A stretch of DNA of 37,965 nt, from positions 3,164,308 to 3,202,272 of the forward strand of contig NZ_LT985361.1 in assembly GCF_900269665.1 (NCBI RefSeq). The letters are read 5' to 3'. Positions 24,867 through 35,232 of the stretch are shown one piece after another. Source of the DNA: Nocardia suismassiliense (GTDB lineage: Bacteria; Actinomycetota; Actinomycetes; Mycobacteriales; Mycobacteriaceae). The notes under the pieces are model-generated. The model saw nothing but the letters and a program-made list of their open reading frames with translations. It did no database searches and was not told the origin of the DNA. Position 1 is the stretch's first letter, and each line of letters begins with the position of its first letter. Both the position numbers and the translations under genes were made by a program.

Positions 24867-25619
24867 TCAGTCGACGAGCGCACCGCACGAGAGGTTGAGT
24901 ACCGCGCCGGTCATCGCGCCCGCGCCGTCGGAGGCGGCGTACACCGCGGTCTCGGCGACCTCCGCCAGGCGGGGGAGCCGACCCAGCCGGGTATCGCGGA
25001 TCAAGGGCTGAATCGCCTCATCGGATTCGGACAGCTCGGGCACGGTCTCCGGTGCGAAGTTGGAACGGATGCACACCACGCGCACGCCGTACGGCCCGAC
25101 TTCACCCGCCAGGCTGCGATTCAGTGCTTCGATGCCGGCGCAGGCGATATTGAATCCGCCCATCCGGTGCCGGGATTCACCGGCCGCCGTGGCGGACAGC
25201 AGCACGATGACGCCCGAGCCCTGCGCCGTCATCCGGCGTGCGGCCGCCGTCGTGGTGATGAAATGCGATTGGGCCGACGCCATGATCGGGGCCAGGAAAT
25301 CCGCCGGCTCCAAGTCGACGAGCGCGACGTCCTGAACTGCGTCCATCCCCACTGCATTGAACGAGATATCGAGCGTTCCCCCCTCGTCGACGATGCGGTC
25401 GGCGTGCGCCTCGACGGCGGCTCGATCGAACACGTCAACCGGAGTGACGGTCGCCTGCCCACCCTGCTCGATAATTTCCGCGGCCACCGCGTCGAGCGTC
25501 TGCTGCGTCCGCCCGGCCAAGAACACACGCGCACCTTCCCGAGCGAACGCTCGCGCCACCGCCGCGCCCATACTGCCCGCCGCTCCGTACACCACTGCAT
25601 TCTTCTTTTCGAGTCGCAT
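24867..25619 (-). CDS. SDR-family protein with replaced catalytic Tyr/Lys
   Basis: Rossmann-fold protein of 250 residues of classical SDR length. The nucleotide-binding GAAGSMG lies at residues 12-18 and an NAVG motif at 88-91. The catalytic YxxxK is absent: the aligned site reads F156-N-I-A-C160, while the preceding Ser142 (LLSATA) is kept. The surrounding fold (AGIEALNRSLAGEVGPYGVRV) is intact, so this is not decay but an atypical SDR subgroup. It may bind NAD(P) without normal alcohol dehydrogenase chemistry. No SD is evident at the ATG. Its upstream region faces the GAF-regulator gene. Confidence 0.8.
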   Translation of the reverse strand: MRLEKKNAVVYGAAGSMGAAVARAFAREGARVFLAGRTQQTLDAVAAEIIEQGGQATVTPVDVFDRAAVEAHADRIVDEGGTLDISFNAVGMDAVQDVALVDLEPADFLAPIMASAQSHFITTTAAARRMTAQGSGVIVLLSATAAGESRHRMGGFNIACAGIEALNRSLAGEVGPYGVRVVCIRSNFAPETVPELSESDEAIQPLIRDTRLGRLPRLAEVAETAVYAASDGAGAMTGAVLNLSCGALVD

Positions 25620-25825
25620 GCGAATACAGACGGTGCGAGGCTGCGAAAGTCATCGCACTGCTTGGCGAATCGGTTTTTCTGGTCGCGGGGGATCGAGGTC
25701 TTGCTGGATCGCACGCTCGGCGGGACTTCGGCCGGACGGACGGCTCGCACCGAATCGGTCGGTAGCGTCGAGCTGGACCTGGCGGCGCATTGATCGGGGC
25801 GGATTTGCCGAGGAGGATGGAGTAC

Positions 25826-27109
25826 GTGGCCGGCGGTGCGGATATTCGGGTGAATCCGTGGGTGGCGTTGCGTCCGGACGAGGATGCGGAGCAGGTGAGC
25901 ACGGATGTGTCGGCGGCGCACGAGTCGTTCGTCGAGCGGGGTGAGGCGCCCGGGTCGGTGCGGCAGGTGGTCGAGGCTTCCTGGGTGCGCAGCCGCGGCA
26001 ACGGCATCGACCCGGACCGCCAAATCGGCCGGACCTCGCTGACCGGAATCGAATTGGAGCGTTATCGGCGCACCCATGCGATGTCGTCGGTGCGCCCGGT
26101 CGTGCAGACCCTGCTGGTCGAGGACGCCAGGGATACCGGGCTGCTGATCGCGCTGAGCGACGCGCACGGTCGATTGCTGTGGGTGGAGGGCGATTCGGCG
26201 GCCAGGGACCGGGCCGCGGAGATGAACTTCGTCGACGGCGCGGACTGGAGCGAAGCCGTAGTCGGCACCAACGCGCCGGGAACGGCACTGGCCCTTGATC
26301 ATTGCGTGCAGATCTTCGGTGCCGAGCATTACAGCAGGGTGGTGCACCCGTGGAGCTGCGCGGCCGGGCCGGTCCATGACCCGGCGACCGGCCGGATCCT
26401 CGGCGCGATCGACATCACCGGCGGCCCCCGTGTTGCTGCGCCGGAAGTGCTTTCGCTGATCAGGGCGACCGTGGCCGTCGCGGAATCGGAACTGCGGGCC
26501 CATCCGATCACGAGCCGCTCGACACCGCGGGTCGAACTGCTGGGCACCAATCCGGCGCTGCTGTTCGGCAATGAGCGAATCCCGTTGTCGCGCAGGCATT
26601 CGGAGATCCTGCTCCTGCTGATGGAGCATCCCGAGGGCCTGGGCACCGAGCACATCGCGGTGCTGCTCGACGAGCGAGACCTCGACGCGGTCACCGTGCG
26701 CGCCGAGATCTCGCGCCTGCGCCGGATTCTCGGCGGCACCGCACTGGGCTCACGCCCTTACCGGCTACTCACCGAGCTCGATTCGGACGTGGGTGAACTG
26801 CGGCGCAGCCTGCGCCGCGGCGACATCGGCGCGGCCGTGGCGCGCTACCGCGGCCAACTGCTGCCCGCCTCCCGCGCGCCGGGCGTCGGCCGGGTGCGCG
26901 AAGCACTGCGGGCACGGATGCGGGCGGCCGTCCTGACCTCCAGGGACCCGGCGATTCTCGGCTGGTGGATCGCGTCGGTCGACGGTCGCGAGGACCGTGG
27001 CGCGTGGTCGGCCTACCTCGCCTCGCTCGAACCGGACTCCTCGCTGTATGCCCAAGTGGCGGCCCAACTCGCCATGCTGGATCGCGAGCTCGGCCGTTCC
27101 CAACGATGA
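25826..27109 (+). CDS. GAF-domain transcriptional regulator of the aldehyde dehydrogenase operon
   Basis: Regulator of 427 residues. A helical N-terminal part (SWVRSRGNGIDPD) is like AcoR-type activators. The GAF domain spans about residues 85-225 (NFVDGADWSEAVVGTNAPGTAL, HPWSCAAGPVHDP, GAIDITGG). The C-terminus has a winged-helix region (about 250-330; LSRRHSEILLLLMEHPEGL, VRAEISRLRRILGG). There is no AAA+ sigma54-activation domain, so it acts on a normal promoter. It lies 65 bp before the ALDH gene on the same strand, a standard actinobacterial GAF-regulator/ALDH/DUF779 set. GTG at 25826 is chosen: AGGAGG at 25811-25816 is 9 nt upstream, whereas ATG at 25817 touches it. Confidence 0.85.
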   Translation: MAGGADIRVNPWVALRPDEDAEQVSTDVSAAHESFVERGEAPGSVRQVVEASWVRSRGNGIDPDRQIGRTSLTGIELERYRRTHAMSSVRPVVQTLLVEDARDTGLLIALSDAHGRLLWVEGDSAARDRAAEMNFVDGADWSEAVVGTNAPGTALALDHCVQIFGAEHYSRVVHPWSCAAGPVHDPATGRILGAIDITGGPRVAAPEVLSLIRATVAVAESELRAHPITSRSTPRVELLGTNPALLFGNERIPLSRRHSEILLLLMEHPEGLGTEHIAVLLDERDLDAVTVRAEISRLRRILGGTALGSRPYRLLTELDSDVGELRRSLRRGDIGAAVARYRGQLLPASRAPGVGRVREALRARMRAAVLTSRDPAILGWWIASVDGREDRGAWSAYLASLEPDSSLYAQVAAQLAMLDRELGRSQR

Positions 27110-27174
27110 TGCAACGTTGGAACTCTAGTGTCGTGGATCACAGGGGGGACCGCCGTGAACGCTAGGAGTTTTCG

Positions 27175-28698
<1,524 letters not shown>

Positions 28699-28735
28699 TG
28701 CCGGGCGAGCGGGCAGCGCGGGAAAGGGCGCCACG

Positions 28736-29293
28736 GTGAGTGCCGCCCCGCCCCGTTTGGTCGCGACCGTGGGGGCGGCGGCGTTGTTGCGCCGCCTCCG
28801 CGATGTGCACGGCGCGCTGATGATGCACCAGTCCGGCGGGTGCTGCGACGGCTCGTCGCCGATGTGTTATCCGTTGGGGGAGTTCATCGTCGGCGATCGC
28901 GATGTGCTGGTGGGCCTCCTCGATCTGCGGCTGGCGGTGGGGGAGGTGCCTGCGAGCCTGCCGTCCGCCGACCTCGATGCGGTGCCGGTGTGGATCTCCG
29001 GCTCGCAGTTCCAGACGTGGAAGCACACGCAACTCGTGATCGACGTGGTGCCCGGACGGGGCGGTGGCTTCAGCCTGGAGGCGCCGGAAGGCTGGCGATT
29101 CCTCAGCAGGGCACGGGCTTTCACGGCGGCGGAGAACGAAGCGCTCGACTCGGCGCCACCCCTCGTGGGTGCCGAGTATGCCGCCGGGGCTCGTCCGCCG
29201 GTTCCCGATGCCGCGCAGGTGGTGGCCGAGGCAGCGGACGCATGTCCGGTGCCCGCGCCACCGGCCCCGTCCGGTCAGAAGACGCCGCTGTAG
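28736..29293 (+). CDS. DUF779 protein
   Basis: Protein of 185 residues. The conserved DUF779 core (about residues 8-130) contains [17 protein letters not shown], where the Cys and His residues could bind a metal, and later [21 protein letters not shown] and the ending [16 protein letters not shown]779 genes commonly follow this type of aldehyde dehydrogenase; their role is unknown, and assistance to the dehydrogenase or metal handling has been suggested by linkage. A ~55-residue Ala/Pro-rich tail follows the core. The GTG start is weakly supported by AAGGG upstream. Its 3' end overlaps the convergent ACC deaminase by 19 bp. Confidence 0.85.
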   Translation: MSAAPPRLVATVGAAALLRRLRDVHGALMMHQSGGCCDGSSPMCYPLGEFIVGDRDVLVGLLDLRLAVGEVPASLPSADLDAVPVWISGSQFQTWKHTQLVIDVVPGRGGGFSLEAPEGWRFLSRARAFTAAENEALDSAPPLVGAEYAAGARPPVPDAAQVVAEAADACPVPAPPAPSGQKTPL

Positions 29294-30279
29294 GCGTTGA
29301 GGGCGGGCTGGCCGCCGAGGTGCGCGTACAGAACGGTGGAACCCTTTGGGATTTCACCGTTTTGCACGAGGTCGAGCAGACCGGCCATCGACTTGCCCTC
29401 GTACACCGGGTCGATGATCATGCCTTCGAGGCTGCCGGTGAGCCGGATGGCGTCAAGCGTCGATTGCACCGGGATGCCGTAGCGGTTACCGGCCCAGCCG
29501 TCCAGGACGATGATCTCGTCGTCGTGTAGGTCGCGGCCGAGGCCGATGAGTTCGGCTGTGCTGCGGGCGATCTTGGCCACCTGTGCATGGGTCTCGGCGA
29601 GCTCGGCCGACGCGTCGATGCCGAGAACACGGCGGGGCCGGTCCTGGCCGGCGAAGCCCGCGATCATGCCCGCCTGGGTGCTGCCGGTGACGCTGCACAC
29701 CACGATGGTGTCGAAGAAGACGCCCAGCTCGCGCTCTTGCCGCTGCACCTCGTAGGCCCAGTTGGCGAAGCCGAGGCCGCCCAGTGGATGGTCGGACGCG
29801 CCCGCCGGAATCGGGTACGGGGTGCCGCCCGCGGCCCGGACGTCGTCGAGGGCTTGGTGCCAGCTGTCCTTGAAGCCGATGCCGAAACCCGCCCGGACCA
29901 GCCGCACGTCGGCACCCATGATGCGGGACAACAGGATATTGCCGACCTTGTCGTTGACCGGGTCGGGCCAGTCGACCCAGCTCTCCTGGACCAGGACCGC
30001 CTTCATACCGGCTTTGGCGGCGACCGCGGCGACCTGCCGCGTGTGGTTGGACTGCACGCCGCCGATGCTGACCAGAGTGTCCGCGCCTTTGCTCAGCGCG
30101 TCGTGTACCAGGTACTCCAGTTTGCGAGTCTTGTTGCCGCCGAAAGCAAGACCGCTGTTGCAGTCTTCGCGCTTGGCCCAGATCCGCGCGCCGCCGAGAT
30201 GATCGCTGAGCCGGTCCAGCGGGTGGATCGGGCTCGGTCCGAACAGCAGGGGATAACGCTCGAAGGTGTCGAGAGACAT
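29275..30279 (-). CDS. acdS: 1-aminocyclopropane-1-carboxylate deaminase
   Basis: PLP enzyme of 334 residues converting ACC, the ethylene precursor, into 2-oxobutyrate and ammonia. The PLP Lys is K50 in [26 protein letters not shown] follows. The residues that separate true ACC deaminases from D-cysteine desulfhydrases are present: Tyr-Glu in DPVYEGKSM and Leu in AHLGGQPAL near the C-terminus. Length matches AcdS exactly. AGGAA lies 8 nt upstream of the ATG. It is the second gene behind a GntR regulator 31 bp upstream, and presumably lets the cell use plant-derived ACC. Confidence 0.95.
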   Translation of the reverse strand: MSLDTFERYPLLFGPSPIHPLDRLSDHLGGARIWAKREDCNSGLAFGGNKTRKLEYLVHDALSKGADTLVSIGGVQSNHTRQVAAVAAKAGMKAVLVQESWVDWPDPVNDKVGNILLSRIMGADVRLVRAGFGIGFKDSWHQALDDVRAAGGTPYPIPAGASDHPLGGLGFANWAYEVQRQERELGVFFDTIVVCSVTGSTQAGMIAGFAGQDRPRRVLGIDASAELAETHAQVAKIARSTAELIGLGRDLHDDEIIVLDGWAGNRYGIPVQSTLDAIRLTGSLEGMIIDPVYEGKSMAGLLDLVQNGEIPKGSTVLYAHLGGQPALNAYSGVF

Positions 30280-30310
30280 CGATGATTCCTAGGGGGTGCA
30301 GCCGGTGTGC

Positions 30311-30982
30311 TTATTGCGTTCCGGGACTGAGGTTTTCGAGCAGCGGCACCAGCGTCTGCCAGTTCGCGCGGGTGCCCGCCACCGCGCCCTCGACATCGCC
30401 CGCCTCGCACAGCGCGATGATGCGGTCGTGCTGCGCCACCGAACTGCGGCCGCTCAGTGAGGAGAACCGCAGGCGCTCCACCCGGCGCAGCACCGGGGTG
30501 AACTGTTCGAGGACGCTGCGGATGGCGTCGTTGGCGCTCGCGGTGACCGGGATGCGATGGAAGTCGTCGTCGGCGGTGATCGCGGCGTCGACATCATTGC
30601 GGCGCAAGGCTTCCGCGAAGCGCGCGTTGGCTTCGCGCATGGCCGCCAGTTCGTCGGTGGAGAGGTTGGGCAGGGCCTCGCGGACGGCGAGTTCGTGCAT
30701 GGCGGTGGTGACCGACTGGGCGGCGCGGACCGCACGGACGTCGAGCGGGCTGACGATGGTGTAGCGGCCGGGTTTGGTCTGCACCAGCCCCGCCTGCTCC
30801 AGGCGCATCAGCGCTTCCCGCACCGGTGTGCGGCTGACACCGAGCCATTTCACCAGGTCGTTGTCGTTCAGGCGCTCGCCGGGCGCGAGGGTGCCGTCGA
30901 CGATGGCGTCCCGGATCGCGCGGTAGGCGTTCTCTCGAAGCAATGACCTGGCGACGAGACCTTCGCTGTGCGGAACCGGCAT
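30311..30982 (-). CDS. GntR-family regulator (FCD type) of acdS
   Basis: Protein of 223 residues. The winged helix (about residues 15-80; LNDNDLVKWLGVSRTPVREAL) is followed by an FCD domain (about 88-215) with metal-ligand motifs D-x-x-x-H in DDDFHRIPV and SVAQHDRIIAL. It lies directly upstream of acdS on the same strand and is very likely cotranscribed. The start ATG lies in a perfect 20-bp palindrome and no SD precedes it, so it may be translated from a leaderless mRNA. The start is the only sensible one: the HTH begins about 15 residues later. Confidence 0.9.
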   Translation of the reverse strand: MPVPHSEGLVARSLLRENAYRAIRDAIVDGTLAPGERLNDNDLVKWLGVSRTPVREALMRLEQAGLVQTKPGRYTIVSPLDVRAVRAAQSVTTAMHELAVREALPNLSTDELAAMREANARFAEALRRNDVDAAITADDDFHRIPVTASANDAIRSVLEQFTPVLRRVERLRFSSLSGRSSVAQHDRIIALCEAGDVEGAVAGTRANWQTLVPLLENLSPGTQ

Positions 30983-30998
30983 GCAATATATTGCATGC
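30979..30998. promoter_or_regulatory. Perfect 20-bp palindromic operator
   Basis: GCATGCAATATATTGCATGC is fully self-complementary. It covers the ATG of the GntR gene, and its AT-rich centre stands out in this GC-rich DNA. An FCD-GntR dimer bound here would block transcription of gntR-acdS, giving autoregulation. Confidence 0.75.
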
Positions 30999-31059
30999 TA
31001 CAGCGGCGGGGGTGTCAAGGGCGCCAGTCGAATTGCAGCCCGGTGGATTTCGCCGATGA

Positions 31060-32016
31060 TCAGGAAGATGCCTGGTGGAAGTGCTCGATCGCCTGTTGGA
31101 CGCGGAGGCCTGTCGCGAAGTCGGGCAGTGCCGAGTGCTGCCCGCGGATGGCTCGGGCGAACGCGCTCAGGCGGGTGTGCTCGGTGCCGCGCGGTCCGCT
31201 CGGGGTGACTTCCGTCCACTGGCCGCCGTCACTGATGTGCAGGCGCGACCAGTCGGTGATGCGAAAAGATCGTTCGGTGCCGTAGAGGGTCCATTCGTAT
31301 GTCTCGGGTGCGGCGGCAACTCTTCCAGTGATGTTGATCGGGATATCGCCTGCCGTAAATTGTCCTGCGGCAAAGGTTTCGGCTGCTGTGCCGTACCGGA
31401 TATGGGTCGAAGCCGGGGTGAGCGGGCCGAGCAGATGGTCGGTGAGGAACAGGTAGTGCGAACCGACTTCGCGTAGCAGGCCGCCTTGTTCGCGACCGGC
31501 GACCCAGCGGGCGTCGCGCTGGAAGGGGCGAGGCCAGCTCGGAAACGTGAACCCCATGTCGACGCCGACGATGTCACCGGGCTCGCCGTCGCGCAGCGCT
31601 TGTCCGACCGCGAGCGCGGCCGCGCGATCGGACAGGGTGAAGTTGAGGGCATTCACCATGCCGGTCGCGGCGGCGACGTGCACCATCTCCGCGCCGTCGC
31701 TGAGCCGCACGGCGAGAGGCTTCTCCGATAAGACGGCCTTGCCCGCCGACATCGCGGCTATCGCGTAGCCGGCATGGGTGCCTGGTGGCGAGGCGATGTA
31801 GATGGCGTCCAGTCGAGCGCTGTCGAGCAGGGGTGCGGCGGAGTGGCCGAGGGAGATATCCGGATGCTGGGCGCGAATCCGTTCGAGGGCAGTGGGATTC
31901 GGGTCGGCTGCCGCTACCACCTCGAAGTCCGGGTGCTGGTGGGCGATGTCGAGCATTTCGGTGCCCATCGCGCCGAGGCCGATGATGCCCAGGCGGATGC
32001 GCTGCTGGTCGGTCAT
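31060..32016 (-). CDS. Gfo/Idh/MocA-family oxidoreductase
   Basis: NAD(P)-dependent oxidoreductase of 318 residues. The Rossmann domain starts LGIIGLGAMGTEML (about residues 9-22), with AAADPNP, ASPPGTHAGYA and the family motif SEKPLAV (about 96-102). The C-terminal substrate domain holds GGLLREVGSHYLFLTDHLLG, where the His is the probable catalytic residue. Members oxidise sugars, inositols or related polyols. It is divergent from the LysR gene across 78 bp and is probably its target. Substrate unknown. Confidence 0.88.
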   Translation of the reverse strand: MTDQQRIRLGIIGLGAMGTEMLDIAHQHPDFEVVAAADPNPTALERIRAQHPDISLGHSAAPLLDSARLDAIYIASPPGTHAGYAIAAMSAGKAVLSEKPLAVRLSDGAEMVHVAAATGMVNALNFTLSDRAAALAVGQALRDGEPGDIVGVDMGFTFPSWPRPFQRDARWVAGREQGGLLREVGSHYLFLTDHLLGPLTPASTHIRYGTAAETFAAGQFTAGDIPINITGRVAAAPETYEWTLYGTERSFRITDWSRLHISDGGQWTEVTPSGPRGTEHTRLSAFARAIRGQHSALPDFATGLRVQQAIEHFHQASS

Positions 32017-32097
32017 ATCGTCAGCCTGGCAATCGGCTTACGACAGCACAAGCGATGATTTCGTATGAACAATTAAGTGGCACTGTAGAGTCCGGTG

Positions 32098-32991
32098 ATG
32101 CTCGATGTGCACCGGTTGACCGTGCTCCGCTCGGTCGTGGAGAACGGCTCGATCCACGGCGCGGCCGCCCGGCTCGGTTACACGCCGTCCGCGATCAGTC
32201 AGCACATCGCCGCGCTCCAGCGGGAGACCGGAATGCCGTTGGTAGAGCGGCACGGACGCGGTATCCGGCCCACCGAGGCAGGTGTGCTGCTCGCCGAACA
32301 CACGCGCCGGATCCAGGATGAAATCGCCCGTGCGGAAACCGCACTCGCCGACCTGCGCGCGGGAAAGTCCCGGCGTCTGACGATCCGGTATTTCGCGACG
32401 GCCGGGGCAGTGCTCATACCGCCGGTCGTTTCGGAGCTCGGCCGTCTGCATCCGGAGGTACGGGTCGCGCTGCGGCTGGGAAAAGGACTGTCCGAGAAGG
32501 AAACCGCCGACGCGGAGGTCATGGTGTTCGATGACACTGTGCGGGTGCCCGCGGGGCTGCGCACGCTGCACCTGCTCGACGATCCATTCCTCGCGGTGCT
32601 GCCGCCTGCCCATCCGCTCGCCACCCAGTCGGTCATCGAGTTGGCGCAGCTGCGAGCGGAACGCTGGATCGACAACGAGTGGCCGAGCACCCTGTGTCGG
32701 GAAACCATGCTGAAGGCCTGCGGTGCGGCCGGATTCAGCCCGGACTTCGTGGTCGAGGCGCACGACTACGCCGCCGCTGTCGGTTTCGTCGCCGCCGGGC
32801 TGGGGTTGACGCTGATTCCACGCCTGGCGCTGCGCGCTATCCCGACCGAGTCGGTCGTGTGCCGTCCGGTCGTCGGTCCGGTCCCGACGAGAACGATTGT
32901 CGCGGTGGTCAAGGCGGGTACCGAGTCGCAGCCGCCGCTGTCTGCCTTCCTCGATCTGCTCCGCGCGGCCGCCGATGGGCACGGTGGGTAG
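32098..32991 (+). CDS. LysR-family transcriptional regulator
   Basis: Protein of 297 residues. The N-terminal HTH (LDVHRLTVLRSVVENGSIHGAA..., about residues 2-60) leads into a periplasmic-binding-protein-like effector domain (about 88-295). ATG at 32098 is used; a GTG lies immediately before it at 32095. It faces the Gfo/Idh/MocA gene, the usual LysR arrangement with its target. The 78-bp gap holds the AT-rich ATTTCGTATGAACAAT with ATT/AAT ends, a possible LysR site of the T-N11-A kind. Confidence 0.9.
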   Translation: MLDVHRLTVLRSVVENGSIHGAAARLGYTPSAISQHIAALQRETGMPLVERHGRGIRPTEAGVLLAEHTRRIQDEIARAETALADLRAGKSRRLTIRYFATAGAVLIPPVVSELGRLHPEVRVALRLGKGLSEKETADAEVMVFDDTVRVPAGLRTLHLLDDPFLAVLPPAHPLATQSVIELAQLRAERWIDNEWPSTLCRETMLKACGAAGFSPDFVVEAHDYAAAVGFVAAGLGLTLIPRLALRAIPTESVVCRPVVGPVPTRTIVAVVKAGTESQPPLSAFLDLLRAAADGHGG

Positions 32992-33063
32992 CGGGGCATT
33001 CTCCGGGATATCCCCTATGACGGCATCAACCCGATGGGGGAGGCGGGATCCCCTCAGGAGGTG

Positions 33064-34755
33064 ATGATCTCGCCGGTTCGCGGCCATAGCATGGCGCGAG
33101 TGACTGTCGCCCGTGCCGTTCGCTGTCGCGCCTTGCTCGTCGCGGGGTTGCTGGCTCTGCTCGTGTCGGCTGGAATGGCGTCCGCATCCGCTGATTCCGC
33201 GTCCGCGGGTGGGGATATCTCGGTTGCGCAGTCCCTCGGTGACCGGGAGCTCACCGTCGTGCTGCGCCGGGTGACGAGCGTGCCGGGGCCGCTGCGGGTG
33301 GATGTCGTCACGCACGCGGGTACGGCTGCGGGGCAGCTGACGATCGCGGCGACGCCGATGGGGGCCGTGCGGGACCTGTCTGCTCCTGGAGCTCCCACTG
33401 CGGAGGCGGTTGTCGAACTCGACGGCACGCCGGGGATGTATTCGACGACCCTGGACATGGATCGGCCCGGCCCTTGGGAACTCGCGATCGGTGACGGTGT
33501 GCGGGTGGCACGGATTCCGTTCGTGGTGCCCGCGCAGGTCACCTCGCCGCCGGAGCGGCTGGTGTACGGCGGGTTTCTGGTAGCCGGTGTGCTGCTTCCG
33601 GTCTCGGTGTCGGTCGCGATGCGGGCGCGGCGCACGGCGTGGGCGTTGCTGCCTGCCGGTGGCATGGTGGCGGGGGTTGCCGTGTCGGTGACGGCCGCCC
33701 TGCTGTCGGTGTCGTTGCCGTTGCCGCCGCAACCAGGTAGTCAGCTCGACCCCACCGTGCACAATGTCACCGATCCGTATTCGCTGAACCAGCCGATGAT
33801 CTCGGACTACTCGCGGCCGCCGGTGTTGCTCACCGTCGAGGGTTCGGCGGTAGCCGGGCGGGGGAGCGACTTCGATCTGGTGTTGATCGATGCGGCCACC
33901 GGAGCGTTGGCGGACGACATCGTCGTGCACGACAGTGCGTTCGTGCATCTGCTGGTGGTCGGTCCGAATGGTGGGCTCTCGCACCTACATCCGATCCGGA
34001 CCGGTCCCGGTCGTTATCAGGTACATCTGACCGCGTCGCAGCCTGGTCGCTATGCGTTGTCGGCGGAGTTGGCCCGTCGGGGTGGGGGAGTCCAAATGAT
34101 CCGTGCCGCAACCGGTGTCGAGGTCGCGCCGAGTGACGTTGTGCCCCAGCCGACTAGGGAGCCGTTGCAGCTCGGTGGGACCGGCAAGTCCGCGTCGATG
34201 GTTCTCGATGGCAGTGCCATCACCGTCAGGACAACCGAGGCGGTAGTCGGGAAACCCACGACCATCACTGCCGAAGTCGGTGACACTTCTGATCTGCAAC
34301 CATGGCTCGGCATGGTCGGACACCTGGTCATGGCGGGACCGGTGCCGGAGGGCAGCGTGGATATTGCTGCGGCCGTGCAGAACTCGCCCGTTTGGGGACA
34401 TGCCCACTCGATGGGGCCGAACTCGATGCACGACATGCAGGGGATGAGCGGTGGGCACGACATGTCAGGGATGAAGGGCCCGCACGACATGCCAGGGATG
34501 AGCGGTGCGCACGACACGTCGGGGACGGGCGGCATCCCTGACCTGCCCGGCGCGGGCCGCGGAGTGATGCTTATGCCGCCCGCCAACGGCGAGAGTCCGC
34601 CCGACGAAACGGTCGCCGCGTTCGGGCCCGACGTGCCGTTCACCTTCACGTTCCCGGTCGCGGGTCGGTACCGGCTCTGGATCCAGGTCGAACGCAACTA
34701 CACCGTGCTCACCGTTCCGGTGGTGCTCGATGTCGCGGCGGGGGCGCGTAGATGA
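33064..34755 (+). CDS. Exported membrane protein with YtkA-like domains and His/Met-rich repeats
   Basis: Protein of 563 residues; no named family recognised with certainty. A signal peptide (residues ~10-45, ending MASASADS) precedes a beta-rich domain (~50-160). Two membrane spans (~165-187 and ~190-217) are followed by two tandem beta domains of the kind found in YtkA/FixH-like and metal-resistance proteins: HDSAFVHLLVVGPNGGLSHLHPI (~290-312, split here by position only) and DLQPWLGMVGHLVMAG (~414-429). The second carries an inserted His/Met-rich repeat (residues 456-491) before the closing FTFPVAGRYRLWIQVE. This is a likely copper or other soft-metal site outside the membrane. ATG 33064 follows AGGAGGTG but at only 2 nt spacing; ATG 33091 is an alternative. 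It overlaps the next gene by ATGA. Confidence 0.7.
   Translation: MISPVRGHSMARVTVARAVRCRALLVAGLLALLVSAGMASASADSASAGGDISVAQSLGDRELTVVLRRVTSVPGPLRVDVVTHAGTAAGQLTIAATPMGAVRDLSAPGAPTAEAVVELDGTPGMYSTTLDMDRPGPWELAIGDGVRVARIPFVVPAQVTSPPERLVYGGFLVAGVLLPVSVSVAMRARRTAWALLPAGGMVAGVAVSVTAALLSVSLPLPPQPGSQLDPTVHNVTDPYSLNQPMISDYSRPPVLLTVEGSAVAGRGSDFDLVLIDAATGALADDIVVHDSAFVHLLVVGPNGGLSHLHPIRTGPGRYQVHLTASQPGRYALSAELARRGGGVQMIRAATGVEVAPSDVVPQPTREPLQLGGTGKSASMVLDGSAITVRTTEAVVGKPTTITAEVGDTSDLQPWLGMVGHLVMAGPVPEGSVDIAAAVQNSPVWGHAHSMGPNSMHDMQGMSGGHDMSGMKGPHDMPGMSGAHDTSGTGGIPDLPGAGRGVMLMPPANGESPPDETVAAFGPDVPFTFTFPVAGRYRLWIQVERNYTVLTVPVVLDVAAGARR
34429..34536 (+). repeat. Four tandem 27-bp repeats encoding HDMxGMxGx
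   Basis: Four 9-codon units read HDMQGMSGG, HDMSGMKGP, HDMPGMSGA and the degenerate HDTSGTGGI. Each of the first three offers one His and two Met, typical of Cu(I)/Cu(II)-binding periplasmic proteins. A copy-number-variable repeat is possible. Confidence 0.85.
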
Positions 34756-35174
34756 GCGCCTCGTCGACTCGTTTGCTTCGTATCGTCGCGGCAGTAGCCG
34801 CCGTGGTCCTCATCGCCACCATCGGGTGGCTGGTGTGGCCGAGCTCGCCCGACCCGGTCGTGCTGAAAGCCGGTACGTCGCAACACCTCGTCACCGTCAC
34901 CATCGACAGCCTCCGTCTCGGCGACACCGCCGTGGATGTCACCGTCACCGACCGCGCCGGGGCGGCGATAGACCATGCGGCGGTGAAGGTTCAAGCGATC
35001 CAGCCGCTGATGGGCCACGCCGGGGCGCCGGTCGCGGCCGCCGCCACTGGGTCCGGTCATTTCCGCGCCGCGTCGGTGTCGCTGATGATGACCGGCCCAG
35101 GGGAACTGCGCTTGTTCATCGCCGCGCACCACGGCATCGACCAGGTCACCCTGCCCCTGTGGGTCGGCGGCTGA
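34752..35174 (+). CDS. Membrane-anchored YtkA-like protein
   Basis: Protein of 140 residues. One N-terminal membrane segment (residues 8-29, signal anchor) is followed by an exported beta-sandwich domain with VTVTIDSLRLGDTAVDVTVTDRAG, IQPLMGHAG and ELRLFIAAHHGIDQVTLPLWV, resembling YtkA/FixH-type domains. His and Met residues in PLMGHAG, GHFRA and SLMMTG could bind metal. It is translationally coupled to the preceding gene (ATGA) and 58 bp before the polytopic membrane protein, so the four genes form one operon. The exact role is unknown. Confidence 0.7.
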   Translation: MSASSTRLLRIVAAVAAVVLIATIGWLVWPSSPDPVVLKAGTSQHLVTVTIDSLRLGDTAVDVTVTDRAGAAIDHAAVKVQAIQPLMGHAGAPVAAAATGSGHFRAASVSLMMTGPGELRLFIAAHHGIDQVTLPLWVGG

Positions 35175-35232
35175 ACCGAAAGACGCACGCATCAGCACGA
35201 ATCGCACGACCCCCGAGGAGGGACCGCTCGTC

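Noticed and set aside
32038..33984. 648-codon minus-strand frame across the LysR gene and the exported protein
   Set aside because: It spans two well-supported plus-strand genes and its translation is low-complexity Arg/His-rich.
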